Source: Halictus rubicundus
Lineage: Eukaryota > Arthropoda > Insecta > Hymenoptera > Halictidae
Assembly: GCF_050948215.1 (NCBI RefSeq)
Contig: NC_135149.1
Span: 4,135,001 to 4,199,000, forward strand
Direction of reading: 5' to 3'
Length of the DNA stretch: 64,000 nucleotides
Shown: positions 1-12,395 of the stretch, piece by piece
Position numbering within the stretch: the stretch's first letter is position 1
How the letters are laid out: the number at the start of each line of letters is the position of its first letter
The notes under the pieces: generated by a model
Database searches by the model: none
Seen by the model: the letters and a program-made list of their open reading frames with translations, nothing else
Told to the model about the DNA's origin: nothing
Made by a program: the position numbers and the translations under genes

Positions 1-1505
1 CTATCCTGTCCCCTATCCTATATTATACTCTATCATATACTATCCTCTATCCTATCCAATCCTCTATCCTATCCTATCGTCTATCCTATCGTATCCTCTA
101 TCCAATCCCATCCTCTATCCTATCCTATCCTCTTTCCTATCCTATCCTCTATCCTATCCTATCCTCTATCCTATCCTATCCTCTATCCTATCCTATCCTC
201 TATCCTATCCTATCCTCTATCCTATCCTATCCTCAATCCTATCCTCTATGCTATCCTATCCCCTATCCTATCCTATCCTCTATCCTATCCTATCCTCTAT
301 CCTATCCTATCCTCTATCCTATCCTATCCTCTATCCTATCCCATCCTCTATCCTATCCTATCGTCTATCCTATAATATCCTCTATCCTATCGTATCCTCT
401 ATCCTATCCTATCCCCTATCCTATCCTCTATCCTATCCTCTAACCAATCATATCCTCTATCCTATCCTATCCTCAACCCTATCCTATCCTCAATCCTATC
501 CTATCCTCTATCCTATCCTATCCTCTATCCTATCCAATCCTCTATCCTATTGTATCCTCTATCCTATCCTATCCTCTATCCTATCTTATCCTCTATCCTA
601 ACCTATCCTCTATCCTATCCTCTATCCTATCCTCTATCCTATCCTCTATCCTATCCTCTATCCTATCCTCTATCCTATCCTCTATCCTATCCTCTATCCT
701 ATCCTCTATCCTATCATATCCTCTATCCTATCCTATCCTCAACCCTATCCTATCCTCAATCCTATCCGATCCTCAATCCTATCCTATCCTCTATCCTACC
801 CAATCCTCTATCCTCTCCGCTATCCTATCCTATACTCTATCCTATCCTACCCTCTGTCCTATCCTGCCCTCTATCTTATCCTATCCTTTTGTCTATCCTA
901 TACTATCCTCTAACCTATCCTATCCTCTATCCTATCCTATCCTCTATCCTATCCTATCCTATCCTGTATCCTATCCTATACTCTATCCTATCCTATCCTC
1001 TGTCCTATCCTATCCTGTATCCTATCCTATCCTATCCTGTATCCTATCCTATCCTATCCTCTATCCTATCCTATCCTCTATCCTATCCTAACCTCTATCC
1101 TATCCAATCCCCTATCCTATCCTATCCTCTATCCCATCCTCTATCCTATAGAATCCTCTATTCTATCGTATCCTCTATCCTATCACATCCTCTATCCTAT
1201 CGTATCCTCTATCCTATCCCATCCTCTATCCTATCCTCTATCCTATCCAATCCTCTATCCTATCCTCTATCCTATCCAATCCCCTATCTTATCCTCTATG
1301 CTATGCTATCCTCTATCCTATCCTATCCTCCATCCTAACCTAGCCTCGATCGTATCGTATCCTCTACTCTATCGTATCCTCTATCCTATCACATCCTCTA
1401 TCCTATCGTATCCTCTATCCTATCCCATCCTCTATCCTATCCTATCGTCTATCCTATAATATCCTCTATCCTATCCAATCATCTATCCTATCCTCTATCC
1501 TATCC

Positions 1506-1508
<3 letters not shown>
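1..1508. repeat. Satellite, family A (segment 1)
   Basis: Degenerate tandem repeat of the 17-bp unit CTCTATCCTATCCTATC. Positions ~605-715 hold a homogeneous run of the shorter 12-bp unit (CTCTATCCTATC). The stretch ~550-910 reappears at ~5690-6000, showing that it belongs to the ~2.6-2.9 kb higher-order repeat of this half of the window. The + strand is almost free of G and of stop codons, so the long reading frames here (for example 550-1338) are compositional. The last 36 bases (1473-1508) are identical to 6321-6356, which identifies the insertion point of element 1. Confidence 0.95.

Positions 1509-1542
<34 letters not shown>
1509..1542 (-). other. Poly(A) tail of element 1
   Basis: About 34 consecutive T on the + strand, read as poly(A) on the element strand and abutting satellite directly. 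It defines the 3' end of the element and its orientation. Confidence 0.95.
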
Positions 1543-1950
1543 CCGAGGAGGTAATCTCGTTACGGATACCCGAACCCCCCCGGGGGGGGGGTGGTCCGGG
1601 TTATGTGGGACTCCTCGGCTGGTTGGTGCAACGCCGAGTATACCCACTAACTCCTCCCCGTCCGTCCCTAGACTCCTGGGGGCACCCGTGCTCTGCGCGC
1701 GCATGTCAATCCGGTGTGCCCCCGCCTTAGCATACCACCCAGGGGGGGACGCGGCCCCCTCCCGTACCTACTCTATCCGAAGGCACCACGCAACGGACGA
1801 CGTGGCGCCTTCCCCCCTGTTAGGCCGCCCGATGAGCATCCGAGCCCCCGCTCGAGATGCCCGGCGGCCTCCGGGGACGCCGTTGGTGACCGAGTGTAAG
1901 GGGATATCCGATCCCCCGCCTCGAGATCATGAAGGGCGTCCCCGCTCGCG
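1543..1950 (-). other. 3' UTR of element 1
   Basis: This non-coding part lies between the ORF2 stop and the poly(A). It is GC-rich, with a C7G10 stretch at ~1574-1590. Close to the tail it has GGTTATGTGGGA (+ strand, ~1599-1610) and TACCCACTA (~1640-1648), both also present near the 3' end of element 2. An 11-bp inverted repeat with a 1-nt centre (arms GGGTACGCCCC 1969-1979 and GGGGCGTACCC 1981-1991) lies just inside the end of ORF2. Confidence 0.75.
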
Positions 1951-3663
1951 TCAGAGGCGTCGCAACGGGGGTACGCCCCCGGGGCGTACCCTGCGCCGCC
2001 TCCCCCCCCTTCGGCCGGGATCGTGATTACGCTCCCGATCCCGTTCCGCAGCCTCCTTCCGCAGCATAACCCGCTCACAGAAGGAAGCGAACCCCCTCCA
2101 CGCCTCCTCGCCACCGGCTGCCGCAGCGACGACAGCCGGGAGCGAGAGGTCGTGGCCCACCGCGCGCCGCAGGGCACGGCGCTCTCCCCCCCATGCCGGA
2201 CACTCCTCCAGAGTGTGTTGCGCCGTGTCCCGCGGCTCGCCGCAGTGGTGACACGCCTCCTCGGTCTCCCTCCCGATGCGACACAGGTAGTCGCCGAAGC
2301 ACCCGTGCCCGCTCATCACCTGCGTCACACGGTAGGAGACCCTATGCCCCATCCATCCCCTGTTCCATTGATCGAACACCGGGAGGATGGCCCGAACGGC
2401 CCGCCTCTCGCCCTCCCTCGTCCCGGGAAGGCTATCGCGCCACTCCCGGGCTGCGTGCCGCCGAGCATGTCGCCTGAGCTCATCCACCATGAGCCGCGCC
2501 TGATCCGGGGCCACCCCCCGGAGCCGGAGTTCCCTGGAGTGCGTATGCACATCCGCCAACACGCGGGCCTCCAGCTCGAGGGGGATCAGCCCCGACATCA
2601 CCATCGCCGTCGCGTATGAAATGGTGCGGTACCCCCGCACGATGCCTATGGCCAGCCTGCGCTCGATGCGACGCAGCAGCGACCGTGTGCCGCCACTGCG
2701 CCCCCTAGCCAAGACATCGTGCGCCCATACAGGGGCTCCGTACAGGACCAAAACTCGCACCACCACCGCGAACAGACGACGCACCCGTCCACAGGGTCCC
2801 CCGAGATTCGGGAGAAGGCGACCGAGCGCAGCGGTCGCCCTCTCCGCCCGGGGCGCCAGCGACTCAATGTGGCGGTCAAAACGCCACCGGCCGTCAAGCT
2901 CGAGTCCCAGGTACCGCATCTGGGACCCGACCCTGACCATCCCCTCCCCCACGCAGATCCAGCACTGGGGAGGCGCCGCCAACCGGGCCGAGCGGAGAAA
3001 CCACATGGCCCTGGTTTTCTCGACGGACACCTCTAGGCCCAGCGACCGGATCGCGCGCACCGCGCGCCACGCGCCGCGCTCCGCCAGGCAGATGGCCTCC
3101 TTCGCATACCTCCCGGTGGCCAATACCAGCGTGTCGTCGGCGTAACACGTCAGGCTGACCCCGGGAGGCATCTCCTCCCGCAGGACGCGATCGTACGCAA
3201 GATTCCACAGCAACGGGCCCAACACCGAGCCCTGCGGAACCCCGCGCACGACGCCCCTGCGCATCATCCCGTACCGGCCGGGATACTCTATACCCCTGTC
3301 GGAGAGATAGCTCCCGATCACCCTTCTGAGATACAGAGGCACCCGGTGGAAGACCAGGGCCTCCATTATCCGATCCCAGGGGACGGTGTTGAACGCGTTA
3401 GCGATATCCAAGGATATCGCCAACGCAACACCGCCCCCCCTCGTACAGGCCTCCGAGAGAGCCCTCACCCGCCGAATAGCGTCGACGGTGGAGAGACCCT
3501 CCCGAAAGCCGAATTGAACCCCGCTCAGATCGGGGACCCCTCCCGCCGACAGGTGCCGGACGAGGCGTCCAACGAGTACGCGCTCGAACAACTTCCCCGC
3601 CTCGTCCAGCAGACAAATTGGCCGGTACCCTGAGGGCGAGTCCCGGGACTTGCCCCCCTTCAT
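1951..3663 (-). CDS. ORF2 fragment of element 1: reverse transcriptase with C-terminal CCHC knuckle
   Basis: The frame is open for 570 codons, with no real start: the first ATG straddles the satellite junction, so this is a 5'-truncated ORF2. In order: RT motif GYRPICLLDEAGKLFER near residue 13, FGFREGLSTVDAI near 50, the first catalytic aspartate in SLDIANAFNTVPW near 85, GVPQGSVLGPLLWNLAYD near 140, the catalytic CYADDT near 172 (minus strand ~3150-3133), and MRYLGLELDGRWRF near 250. Near residues 465-482 is a CCHC knuckle (CHHC, then H and C within HHCGEPRDTAQHTLEEC), typical of R1-clade ORF2. These families copy their own RNA at a nicked chromosomal target. Missing are the apurinic-type endonuclease and the RT fingers. 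No internal stop or frameshift is visible, so decay since insertion is limited. Confidence 0.9.
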   Translation of the reverse strand: MKGGKSRDSPSGYRPICLLDEAGKLFERVLVGRLVRHLSAGGVPDLSGVQFGFREGLSTVDAIRRVRALSEACTRGGGVALAISLDIANAFNTVPWDRIMEALVFHRVPLYLRRVIGSYLSDRGIEYPGRYGMMRRGVVRGVPQGSVLGPLLWNLAYDRVLREEMPPGVSLTCYADDTLVLATGRYAKEAICLAERGAWRAVRAIRSLGLEVSVEKTRAMWFLRSARLAAPPQCWICVGEGMVRVGSQMRYLGLELDGRWRFDRHIESLAPRAERATAALGRLLPNLGGPCGRVRRLFAVVVRVLVLYGAPVWAHDVLARGRSGGTRSLLRRIERRLAIGIVRGYRTISYATAMVMSGLIPLELEARVLADVHTHSRELRLRGVAPDQARLMVDELRRHARRHAAREWRDSLPGTREGERRAVRAILPVFDQWNRGWMGHRVSYRVTQVMSGHGCFGDYLCRIGRETEEACHHCGEPRDTAQHTLEECPAWGGERRALRRAVGHDLSLPAVVAAAAGGEEAWRGFASFCERVMLRKEAAERDRERNHDPGRRGGRRRRVRPGGVPPLRRL

Positions 3664-6600
3664 CCTCTATCCTATCCTATCCTCAATCCTATCCTATCCC
3701 TTATAGTATCCTATCCTCTATCATATCCAATCCTATATCCTATCCTCTATCCTATCCTATCCTCTATCCTATCGTATCCTCTATCCTATCCTATCCTCCA
3801 TCCTATCCTATCCTCTACACTATCTTATCCTCTATCCTATCCTATCCTCTATCCTATCCTATCCTCTATGCTATCCTATCCTCTATTCTATCCTATCCTC
3901 TATCCTATCCTATCCTCTATCCTATCCTATCCGCTATCCTATCCTATCCTCTATCCTATCCTACCCTCTATCATATCCAATCCTATATCCTATCCTATCT
4001 CCTATCCAATCCTATCCTCTTTCCTATCCTATCCTCAATCCTATTCTGTCCTCTATCCTATCCTATCCTCTATCCTATCCTCAATCCTATCCAATCCCCT
4101 ATCCTATCCTCTGTCCTATAATATCCTCTATCCTATATTATAGTCTATCCTATCCTATCCTCTATCCTATCGTATCCTCTATCCTATCCTATCCTCCATC
4201 CTATCCTATCCTCTATCCTAACCTATCCTCTATCCTATCATATCCTCTATCCTATAATATGATCTATCCTATCCTATCCTCTATCCTATCCTATCCTCCA
4301 TCCTAACCTATCCTCGATCGTATCGTATCCTCTATCCTATCGTATCCTCTATCCTATCACATCCTCTATCCTATCGTATCCTCTATCCTATCCCATCCTC
4401 TATCCTATCCTATCGTCTATCCTATAATATCCTCTATCCTATCCAATCATCTATCCTATACTCTATCCTATAATATCCTCTATCCTATCCTATCCTGTAT
4501 CCTATCCTATCCTCTATTCTATCGTATCCTCTGTCCTATCCTATCCCCTATCCTATCGTATCCTCTATCCTATAATATCCTCTATCCTATCCTATACTCT
4601 ATCCTATAATATCCTCTATCCTATCCTATCCTCTACCCTATCCAATCCCCTATCTTATCCTCTATCCTATCATATTCTCTATCCTGTCCCATCCTCTATC
4701 CTGTCCTACCCTCTATCCTATCCTATCCTCTATGCTATCCTCTATCCTATCCTCTATCCTATAATATCCTCTATACTATCCTATCCACTACCCTATCCTA
4801 TAATATCCTCTATCCTATCCTATCCTGTATCCTATCCTATCCTCTACCCTATACCATCCTCTATCCTATCCTATCCTGTATCCTATAATATCCTCTATCC
4901 TATCGTATCCTCTACCCTACCCAATCACCTATCTTATCCTCTATCCTATCCTATTCACTATCCTGTTCTATCCTCTATCCTATCCTATCCTCTATCCTAT
5001 CCTGTCCCCTATCCTATATTATACTCTATCATATACTATCCTCTATCCTATCCAATCCTCTATCCTATCCAATCCTCTATCCTATCCTATCGTCTATCCT
5101 ATCGTATCCTCTATCCAATCCCATCCTCTATCCTATCCTATCCTCTTTCCTATCCTATCCTATCCTCTATCCTATCCTATCCTCTATCCTATCCTATCCT
5201 CTATCCTATCCTATCCTCTATCCTATCCTATCCTCTATCCTATCCTATCCTCTATCCTATCCTATCCTCTATCCTATCCTATCCTCTATCCTATCCTATC
5301 CTCAATCCTATCCTCTATGCTATCCTATCCTCAATCGTATCGTATCCCCTATCCTATCCTATCCTCTATCCTATCCTATCCTCTATCCTATCCTATCCTC
5401 TGTCCTATCCTATCCTCTATCCTATCCTATAATCTATCCTATCCTATCCTCTTTCCTATCCTATCCTCTATCGTATCCTATCCTCTATCCTATCTTATCC
5501 TCTATCCTATCCTATCCCCTATCCTATCCTCTATCCTATCCTCTATCCTATCCTCTAACCAATCATATCCTCTATCCTATCCTATGCTCAACCCTATCCT
5601 ATCCTCAATCCTATCCTCTCCTCTATCCTATCCTATCCTCTATCCTATCCAATCCTCTATCCTATTGTATCCTCTATCCTATCCTATCCTCTATCCTATC
5701 TTATCCTCTATCCTAACCTATCCTCTATCCTATCCTCTATCCTATCCTCTATCCTATCCTCTATCCTATCCTCTATCCTATCCTCTATCCTATCCTCTAT
5801 CCTATCCTCTATCCTATCATATCCTCTATCCTATCCTATCCTCAACCCTATCCTATCCTCAATCCTATCCGATCCTCAATCCTATCCTATCCTCTATCCT
5901 ACCCAATCCTCTATCCTCTCCGCTATCCTATCCTATACTCTATCCTATCCTACCCTCTGTCCTATCCTGCCCTCTATCTTATCCTATCCTTTTGTCTATC
6001 CTATACTATCCTCTAACCTATCCTATCCTCTATCCTATCCTATCCTCTATCCTATCCTATCCTCTATCCTATACTATCCTGTATCCTATAATATCCTCTA
6101 CCCTATACTATCCTCTATTCTATCCAATCCCCTATCTTATCCTCTATGCTATCCTATCCTCTATCCTATCCTATCCTCCATCCTAACCTATCCTCGATCG
6201 TATCGTATCCTCTATCCTATCGTATCCTCTATCCTATCCTATCCTCCATCCTATCCTATCCTCTATCCTAACCTATCCTCTATCCTATCATATCCTCTAT
6301 CCTATAATATGATCTATCCTATCCAATCATCTATCCTATCCTCTATCCTATCCTATCCTCTATCCTATCCTATCCTCAATCCTATCCTATCCCTTATAGT
6401 ATCCTATCCTCTATCATATCCAATCCTATATCCTATCCTCTATCCTATCCTATCCTCTATCCTATCGTATCCTCTATCCTATCCTATCCTCCATCCTATC
6501 CTATCCTCTATACTATCTTATCCTCTATCCTATCCTATCCTCTATCCTATCCTATCCTCTATGCTATCCTATCCTCTATTCTATCCTATCCTCTATCCTA

Positions 6601-9600
6601 TCCTATCCTCTATCCTATCCTATCCTCTATCCTATCCTATCCTCTATCCTATCCTATCCTCTATCCTATCCTATCGTCTATCCTATCCTACCCTCTATGA
6701 TATCCAATCCTATATCCTATCCTATCTCCTATCCAATCCTATCCTCTTTCCTATCCTATCCTCAATCCTATTCTGTCCTCTATCCTATCCTATCCTCTAT
6801 CCTATCCTCAATCCTATCCAATCCCCTATCCTATCCTCTGTCCTATAATACCCTCTATCCTATATTATAGTCTATCCTATCCTATCCTCTATCCTATCGT
6901 ATCCTCTATCCTATCCTATCCTCCATCCTATCCTATCCTCTATCCTAACCTATCCTCTATCCTATCATATCCTCTATCCTATAATATCCTCTATCCTATC
7001 CTATCCTCTATCCTATCCTATCCTCCATCCTAACCTATCCTCGATCGTATCGTATCCTCTATTCTATCGTATCCTCTATCCTATCACATCCTCTATCCTA
7101 TCGTATCCTCTATCCTATCCCATCCTCTATCCTATCCTATCGTCTATCCTATAATATCCTCTATCCTATCCAATCATCTATCCTATACTCTATCCTATAA
7201 TATCCTCTATCCTATCCTATCCTGTATCCTATCCTATCCTCTATTCTATCGTATCCTCTGTCCTATCCTATCCCCTATCCTATCGTATCCTCTATCCTAT
7301 AATATCCTCTATCCTATCCTATACTCTATCCTATAATATCCTCTATCCTATCCTATCCTCTACCCTATCCAATCCCCTATCTTATCCTCTATCCTATCAT
7401 ATTCTCTATCCTGTCCCATCCTCTATCCCGTCCTACCCTCTATCCTATCCTATCCTCTATGCTTTCCTCTATCCTATCCTCTATCCTATAATATCCTCTA
7501 TACTATCCTATCCACTACCCTATCCTATAATATCCTCTATCCTATCCTATCCTGTATCCTATCCTATCCTCTACCCTATACCATCCTCTATCCTATCCTA
7601 TCCTGTATCCTATAATATCCTCTATCCTATCGTATCCTCTGCCCTACCCAATCCCCTATCTTATCCTCTATCCTATCCTATTCACTATCCTGGCCTATCC
7701 TCTATCCTATCCTATCCTCTATCCTATCCTGTCCCCTATCCTATATTATACTCTATCATATACTATCCTCTATCCTATCCAATCCTCTATCCTATCCTAT
7801 CGTCTATCCTATCGTATCCTCTATCCAATCCCATCCTCTATCCTATCCTATCCTCTTTCCTATCCTATCCTCTATCCTATCCTATCCACTATCCTATCCT
7901 ATCCTCTATCCTATCCTATCCTCTATCCTATCCTATCCTCAATCCTATCCTCTATGCTATCCTATCCTCAATCCTATCGTATCCCCTATCCTATCCTATC
8001 CTATCCCCTATCCTATCCTATACTCTATCCTATACTATCCTCTATCCTATCCTATCCTCTATCTTATCCAATCCTCTATCCTATCCTATCCTCTATCATA
8101 TCATGTCCCCTATCCTATCCTATACTCTATCCAATACTGTCCTCTATACTATCCTATCCTCTATCCTATCCAATCCTCTATCCTATCTTCTATTCTATCC
8201 TCTATCCTATCCTATCCTATATCCTATAATATCCTCTTTGCTATCCTATACTCTATCCTATCCTATCCTCTGTCCTATCCTATCCTGTATCCTATCCTAT
8301 CCTATCCTATATCCTATCCTATCCTATCCTCTATCCTATCCTATCCTCTATCCTATCCTAACCCCTGTCCTATCCTATCCTGTATCCTATCCTATCCTAT
8401 CCTCTATCCTATCCTATCCTCTATCCTATCCTATTCTCTATCCTATCCTATCCTCTATCCTATCCTATCCTCTACCCTACCCAATCCTCTATCTTATCCT
8501 CTATCCTATCCTATTCACTATCCTGTCCTATCCTCTATCCTATCCTATCCTCTATCCTATCCTGTCCCCTATCCTATTTTATACTCTATCATATACTATC
8601 CTCTATCCTATCCAATCCTCTATCCTATCCTATCCTCTATCCTATCGTATCCTCTATCCAATCCCATCCTCTATCGTATTCTATCCTCTATCCTATCCTA
8701 TCCTATATCCCATCCTGTCCTCTATCCTAACCTATCCTCTATCCTATCCTATCCTCTATCCTATCCTATCCTCTTTCCTATCCTATCCTCTATCCTATCC
8801 TATCCTCTATCCTATCCTATCCTCAATCCTATCCTCTATGCTATCCTATCCTCAATCCTATCGTATCCCATATCCTATCCTATCCTCTATCCTATCCTAT
8901 CCTCTATCCTATAATATCCTCTATCCTATCATATCCTATATCTTATAATATCCTCTATCCTATCCTATCCTCTATCCTATCCTATCCTCAATCCTATCCT
9001 ATCCCTTATAGTATCCTATCCTCTATCATATCCAATCCTATATCCTATCCTCTATCCTATCCTATCCTCTATCCTATCGTATCCTCTATCCTATCCTATC
9101 CTCCATCCTATCCTATCCTCTATACTATCTTATCCTCTATCCTATCCTATCCTCTATCCTATCCTATCCTCTATGCTATCCTATCCTCTATTCTATCCTA
9201 TCCTCTATCCTATCCTATCATCTATCCTATCCTATCCTCTATCCTATCCTATCCTCTATCCTATCCTATCCTCTATCCTATCCTACCCTCTATCATATCC
9301 AATCCTATATCCTATCCTATCTCCTATCCAATCCTATCCTCTTTCCTATCCTATCCTCAATCCTATTCTGTCCTCTATCCTATCCTATCCTCTATCCTAT
9401 CCTCAATCCTATCCAATCCCCTATCCTATCCTCTGTCCTATAATATCCTCTATCCTATATTATAGTCTATCCTATCCTATCCTCTATCCTATCGTATCCT
9501 CTATCCTATCCTATCCTCCATCCTATCCTATCCTCTATCCTAACCTATCCTCTATCCTATCATATCCTCTATCCTATAATATCCTCTATCCTATCCTATC

Positions 9601-11598
9601 CTCTATCCTATCCTATCCTCCATCCTAACCTATCCTCGATCGTATCGTATCCTCGATCGTATCGTATCCTCTATCCTATCGTATCCTCTATCCTATCACA
9701 TCCTCTATCCTATCGTATCCTCTATCCTATCCCATCCTCTATCCTATCCTATCGTCTATCCTATAATATCCTCTATCGTATCCAATCATCTATCCTATAC
9801 TCTATCCTATAATATCCTCTATCCTATCCTATCCTGTATCCTATCCTATCCTCTATTCTATCGTATCCTCTGTCCTATCCTATCCCCTATCCTATCGTAT
9901 CCTCTATCCTATAATATCCTCTATCCTATCCTATACTCTATCCTATAATATTCTCTATCCTATCCTATCCTCTACCCTATCCAATCCCCTATCTTATCCT
10001 CTATCCTATCATATTCTCTATCCTGTCCCATCCTCTATCCTGTCCTACCCTCTATCCTATCCTATCCTCTATGCTATCCTCTATCCTATCCTCTATCCTA
10101 TAATATCCTCTATACTATCCTATCCACTACCCTATCCTATAATATCCTCTATCCTATCCTATCCTGTATCCTATCCTATCCTCTACCCTATACCATCCTC
10201 TATCCTATCCTATCCTGTATCCTATAATATCCTCTATCCTATCGTATCCTCTACCCTACCCAATCCCCTATCTTATCCTCTATCCTATCCTATTCACTAT
10301 CCTGTCCTATCCTCTATCCTATCCTATCCTCTATCCTATCCTGTCCCCTATCCTATATTATACTCTATCATATACTATCCTCTATCCTATCCAATCCTCT
10401 ATCCTATCCTATCGTCTATCCTATCGTATCCTCTATCCAATCCCATCCTCTATCCTATCCTATCCTCTTTCCTATCCTATCCTCTATCCTATCCTATACT
10501 CTATCCTATCCTATCCTCTATCCTATCCTATCCTCTATCCTATCCTATCCTCAATCCTATCCTCTATGCTATCCTATCCTCAATCCTATCGTATCCCCTA
10601 TCCTATCCTATCCTATCCTCTATCGTATCCTATCCTCTATCCTATCCCATCCTCTATCCTATCCTATCCTCTATACTATCCTCTATCCTATCCTATCCTC
10701 TATCGTATCCCATGCTCTATCCTATCCGGCCCTCTATCCTATCCTATCCTCTATCCTATCCTATCCTCTATCATATCCTGTCCCCTATCCTATCCTATAC
10801 TCTATCCTCTCCTATCCTATCCTCTATCCTATCCTATCCTCTATCCTATCCTGTCCCCTATCCTATATTATACTCTATCATATACTATCCTCTATCCTAT
10901 CCAATCCTCCATCCTATCCTATCGTCTATCCAATCGTATCCTCTATCCAATCCCATCCTCTATCCTATCCTATCCTCTTTCCTATCCTATCCTCTATCCT
11001 ATCCTATCATCTGTCCTATCCTATCCTGTATCCTATCCTATCCTATCCTACATCATATCCTATCCTATCCTCTATCCTATCCTATCCTCTATCCTATCCT
11101 AACCCCTGTCCTATCCTATCCTATCCTCTATCCTATCCTATATCCTATCCTATCCTATCCTCTATCCTATCCTATCCTCTATCCTATCCTAACCCCTGTC
11201 CTATCCTATCCTATCCTCTATCCTATCCTATCCTCTATCCTATCCTATTCTCTATCCTATCCTATCCTCTATCCTATCCTATCCTCTACCCTACCCAATC
11301 CCCTATCTTATCCTCTATCCTATCCTATTCACTATCCTGTCCTATCCTCTATCCTATCCTATCCTCTATCCTATCCTGTCCCCTATCCTATTTTATACTC
11401 TATCATATACTATCCTCTATCCTATCCTATCCTATATCCCATTCTATCCTCTATCCTAACCTATCCTCTATCCTATCCTATCCTCTATCCTATCCTATCC
11501 TCTTTCCTATCCTATCCTCTATCCTATCCTATCCTCTATCCTATCCTATCCTCAATCCTATCCTCTATGCTATCCTATCCTCAATCCTATCCTATCCC
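3664..11598. repeat. Satellite, family A with ~2.6-2.7 kb higher-order repeat
   Basis: This is 17-bp/12-bp satellite organised in a higher-order repeat. The marker CCCTTATAGTATCC starts its TTATAG at 3701, 6394 and 9006 (spacings 2693 and 2612), and the next expected copy at ~11599 is where element 2 is inserted. A second marker (CCTGTCCCCTATCCTATATT) recurs at ~5006, ~7728 and ~10340. Units differ by small indels and point changes. No gene is seen. Confidence 0.93.
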
Positions 11599-11621
11599 TT
11601 TTTTTTTTTTTTTTTTTTTTT
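11599..11621 (-). other. Poly(A) tail of element 2
   Basis: There are 23 consecutive T on the + strand directly after satellite ...CCTATCCC. Some of the T may belong to the target (TTATAG). Confidence 0.95.
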
Positions 11622-12193
11622 ATCGTGAGGAAATGTTTTATACATACCCCGACTCCCTGGGGGAAGCCGGGGTTATGTGGGATTCTCCCCGGGGGCGAGC
11701 CCCCGGAGACTACCCACTACAAAACCTCACGCCCACCTAAGCTACACGGGAGGTGCCTGGATCACGCGAGTACTCAACAGGACACCCCCCAGCTATCATC
11801 ATACCCCGGGGGAGGGGTTAACCTCCCCCACTGCCTACGCTATAAGACCCCGGGCGGAGGGACCCGCCCGGTGTCCCCATCCCTGGAGCCTTCGGATTGA
11901 GCTTCCCGAGCCCCAGCTCGGTCCGCCCACAGCTCCCGGAGTCTTCATGCCCCGCTCGGGGCCGGTATCCCGAAGGAACCAGCCCCGGCCGAGGCAGGAA
12001 GACGCCGCCACCGGAAGGAAGGGCCGTCGGAGGCGTGATCCGGCACGCCCCGACCCTTCCTCACCCAATACCCCCCACGGATCCCCCTCACCAATCGGGG
12101 AGGGACGGACCGACACCCCCCTACACCGGGAAACTAACCCGGGGGGTGTCGGCCTATCACGGGGGGAGCTATGCTCCCCCCCGGGGGCCCGGG
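11622..12193 (-). other. 3' UTR of element 2 with GC-rich hairpins
   Basis: About 570 bp between the ORF2 stop and poly(A). Perfect inverted repeats read directly: arms 11808-11815/11822-11829 (8 bp), 11850-11857/11864-11871 (8 bp), and 12161-12169/12173-12181 (9 bp, loop TAT). GGTTATGTGGGA (~11671-11682) and TACCCACTA (~11710-11718) match motifs at the 3' end of element 1. In this clade the 3' UTR RNA is the part recognised by the RT during target-primed reverse transcription; that these hairpins do so here is inference. Confidence 0.75.
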
Positions 12194-12395
12194 TCAGCTC
12201 ACACCCCGGGCCCCCGAGTTCACCGCCCCCAGTTGTGGGGGCATAACAGGGCGCGGGGAGACTCCCCGCGCCAGCCCCACTCCGCCCCCCACAACCGGGG
12301 GCACACGTTGGCGCGGGGGAGACCCCCGCGCCCTCCCTGCCCTTTCCGCCCCCATCCGGGGGGGCACACGTCGGCGCGGGGGTCGTCCCCGCGCC
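12182..12395 (-). repeat. Hairpin array over the end of ORF2 (three ~60-64 bp tandem units plus a stop-codon hairpin)
   Basis: A 12-bp perfect inverted repeat (12182-12193 with 12205-12216) has the ORF2 TGA stop (12196-12194) in its loop. Upstream on the element strand are three tandem units, each with a perfect GC-rich stem: 12250-12258/12264-12272 (9 bp), 12310-12319/12323-12332 (10 bp), and 12373-12381/12387-12395 (9 bp). The units begin near 12223, 12282 and 12346. They encode the low-complexity Arg/Pro/Gly tail of ORF2. Confidence 0.8.

Larger units (their letters stand above)
1509..3663 (-). mobile_element. Element 1: 5'-truncated R1-clade non-LTR retrotransposon
   Basis: On the minus strand this segment runs from a truncated 5' end at 3663, through reverse transcriptase and a C-terminal zinc knuckle, to a 3' UTR and a poly(A) tail (poly-T on + at 1509-1542). 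It is strongly GC-rich against the satellite. Flanks 1473-1508 and 3664-3706 join to give the uninterrupted satellite seen at 6321-6399, so the insert is 1509-3663; at most 2 bp (AT, 1507-1508 and 3662-3663) could be a target duplication. It lacks the endonuclease and ORF1, as expected from incomplete target-primed reverse transcription. Its RT is clearly related to that of element 2 but diverged, so it is a separate family of the same clade. Confidence 0.93.

Noticed and set aside
1..1508. Possible CRISPR array or direct-repeat locus
   Set aside because: The repeats are contiguous with no unique spacers, there are no cas genes, and the context is a eukaryotic satellite.
2023..3145. + strand frames inside elements 1, 2 and 3 (for example 2023-2619, 2621-3145, 16586-17668)
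   Set aside because: They are shadows of the GC-rich minus-strand ORFs, with no recognisable domains and low-complexity Arg/Pro/Ser composition.
3661..3706. A clear target-site duplication for element 1
   Set aside because: Only AT (2 bp) could be duplicated, and T also belongs to the poly-T, so no duplication can be claimed.
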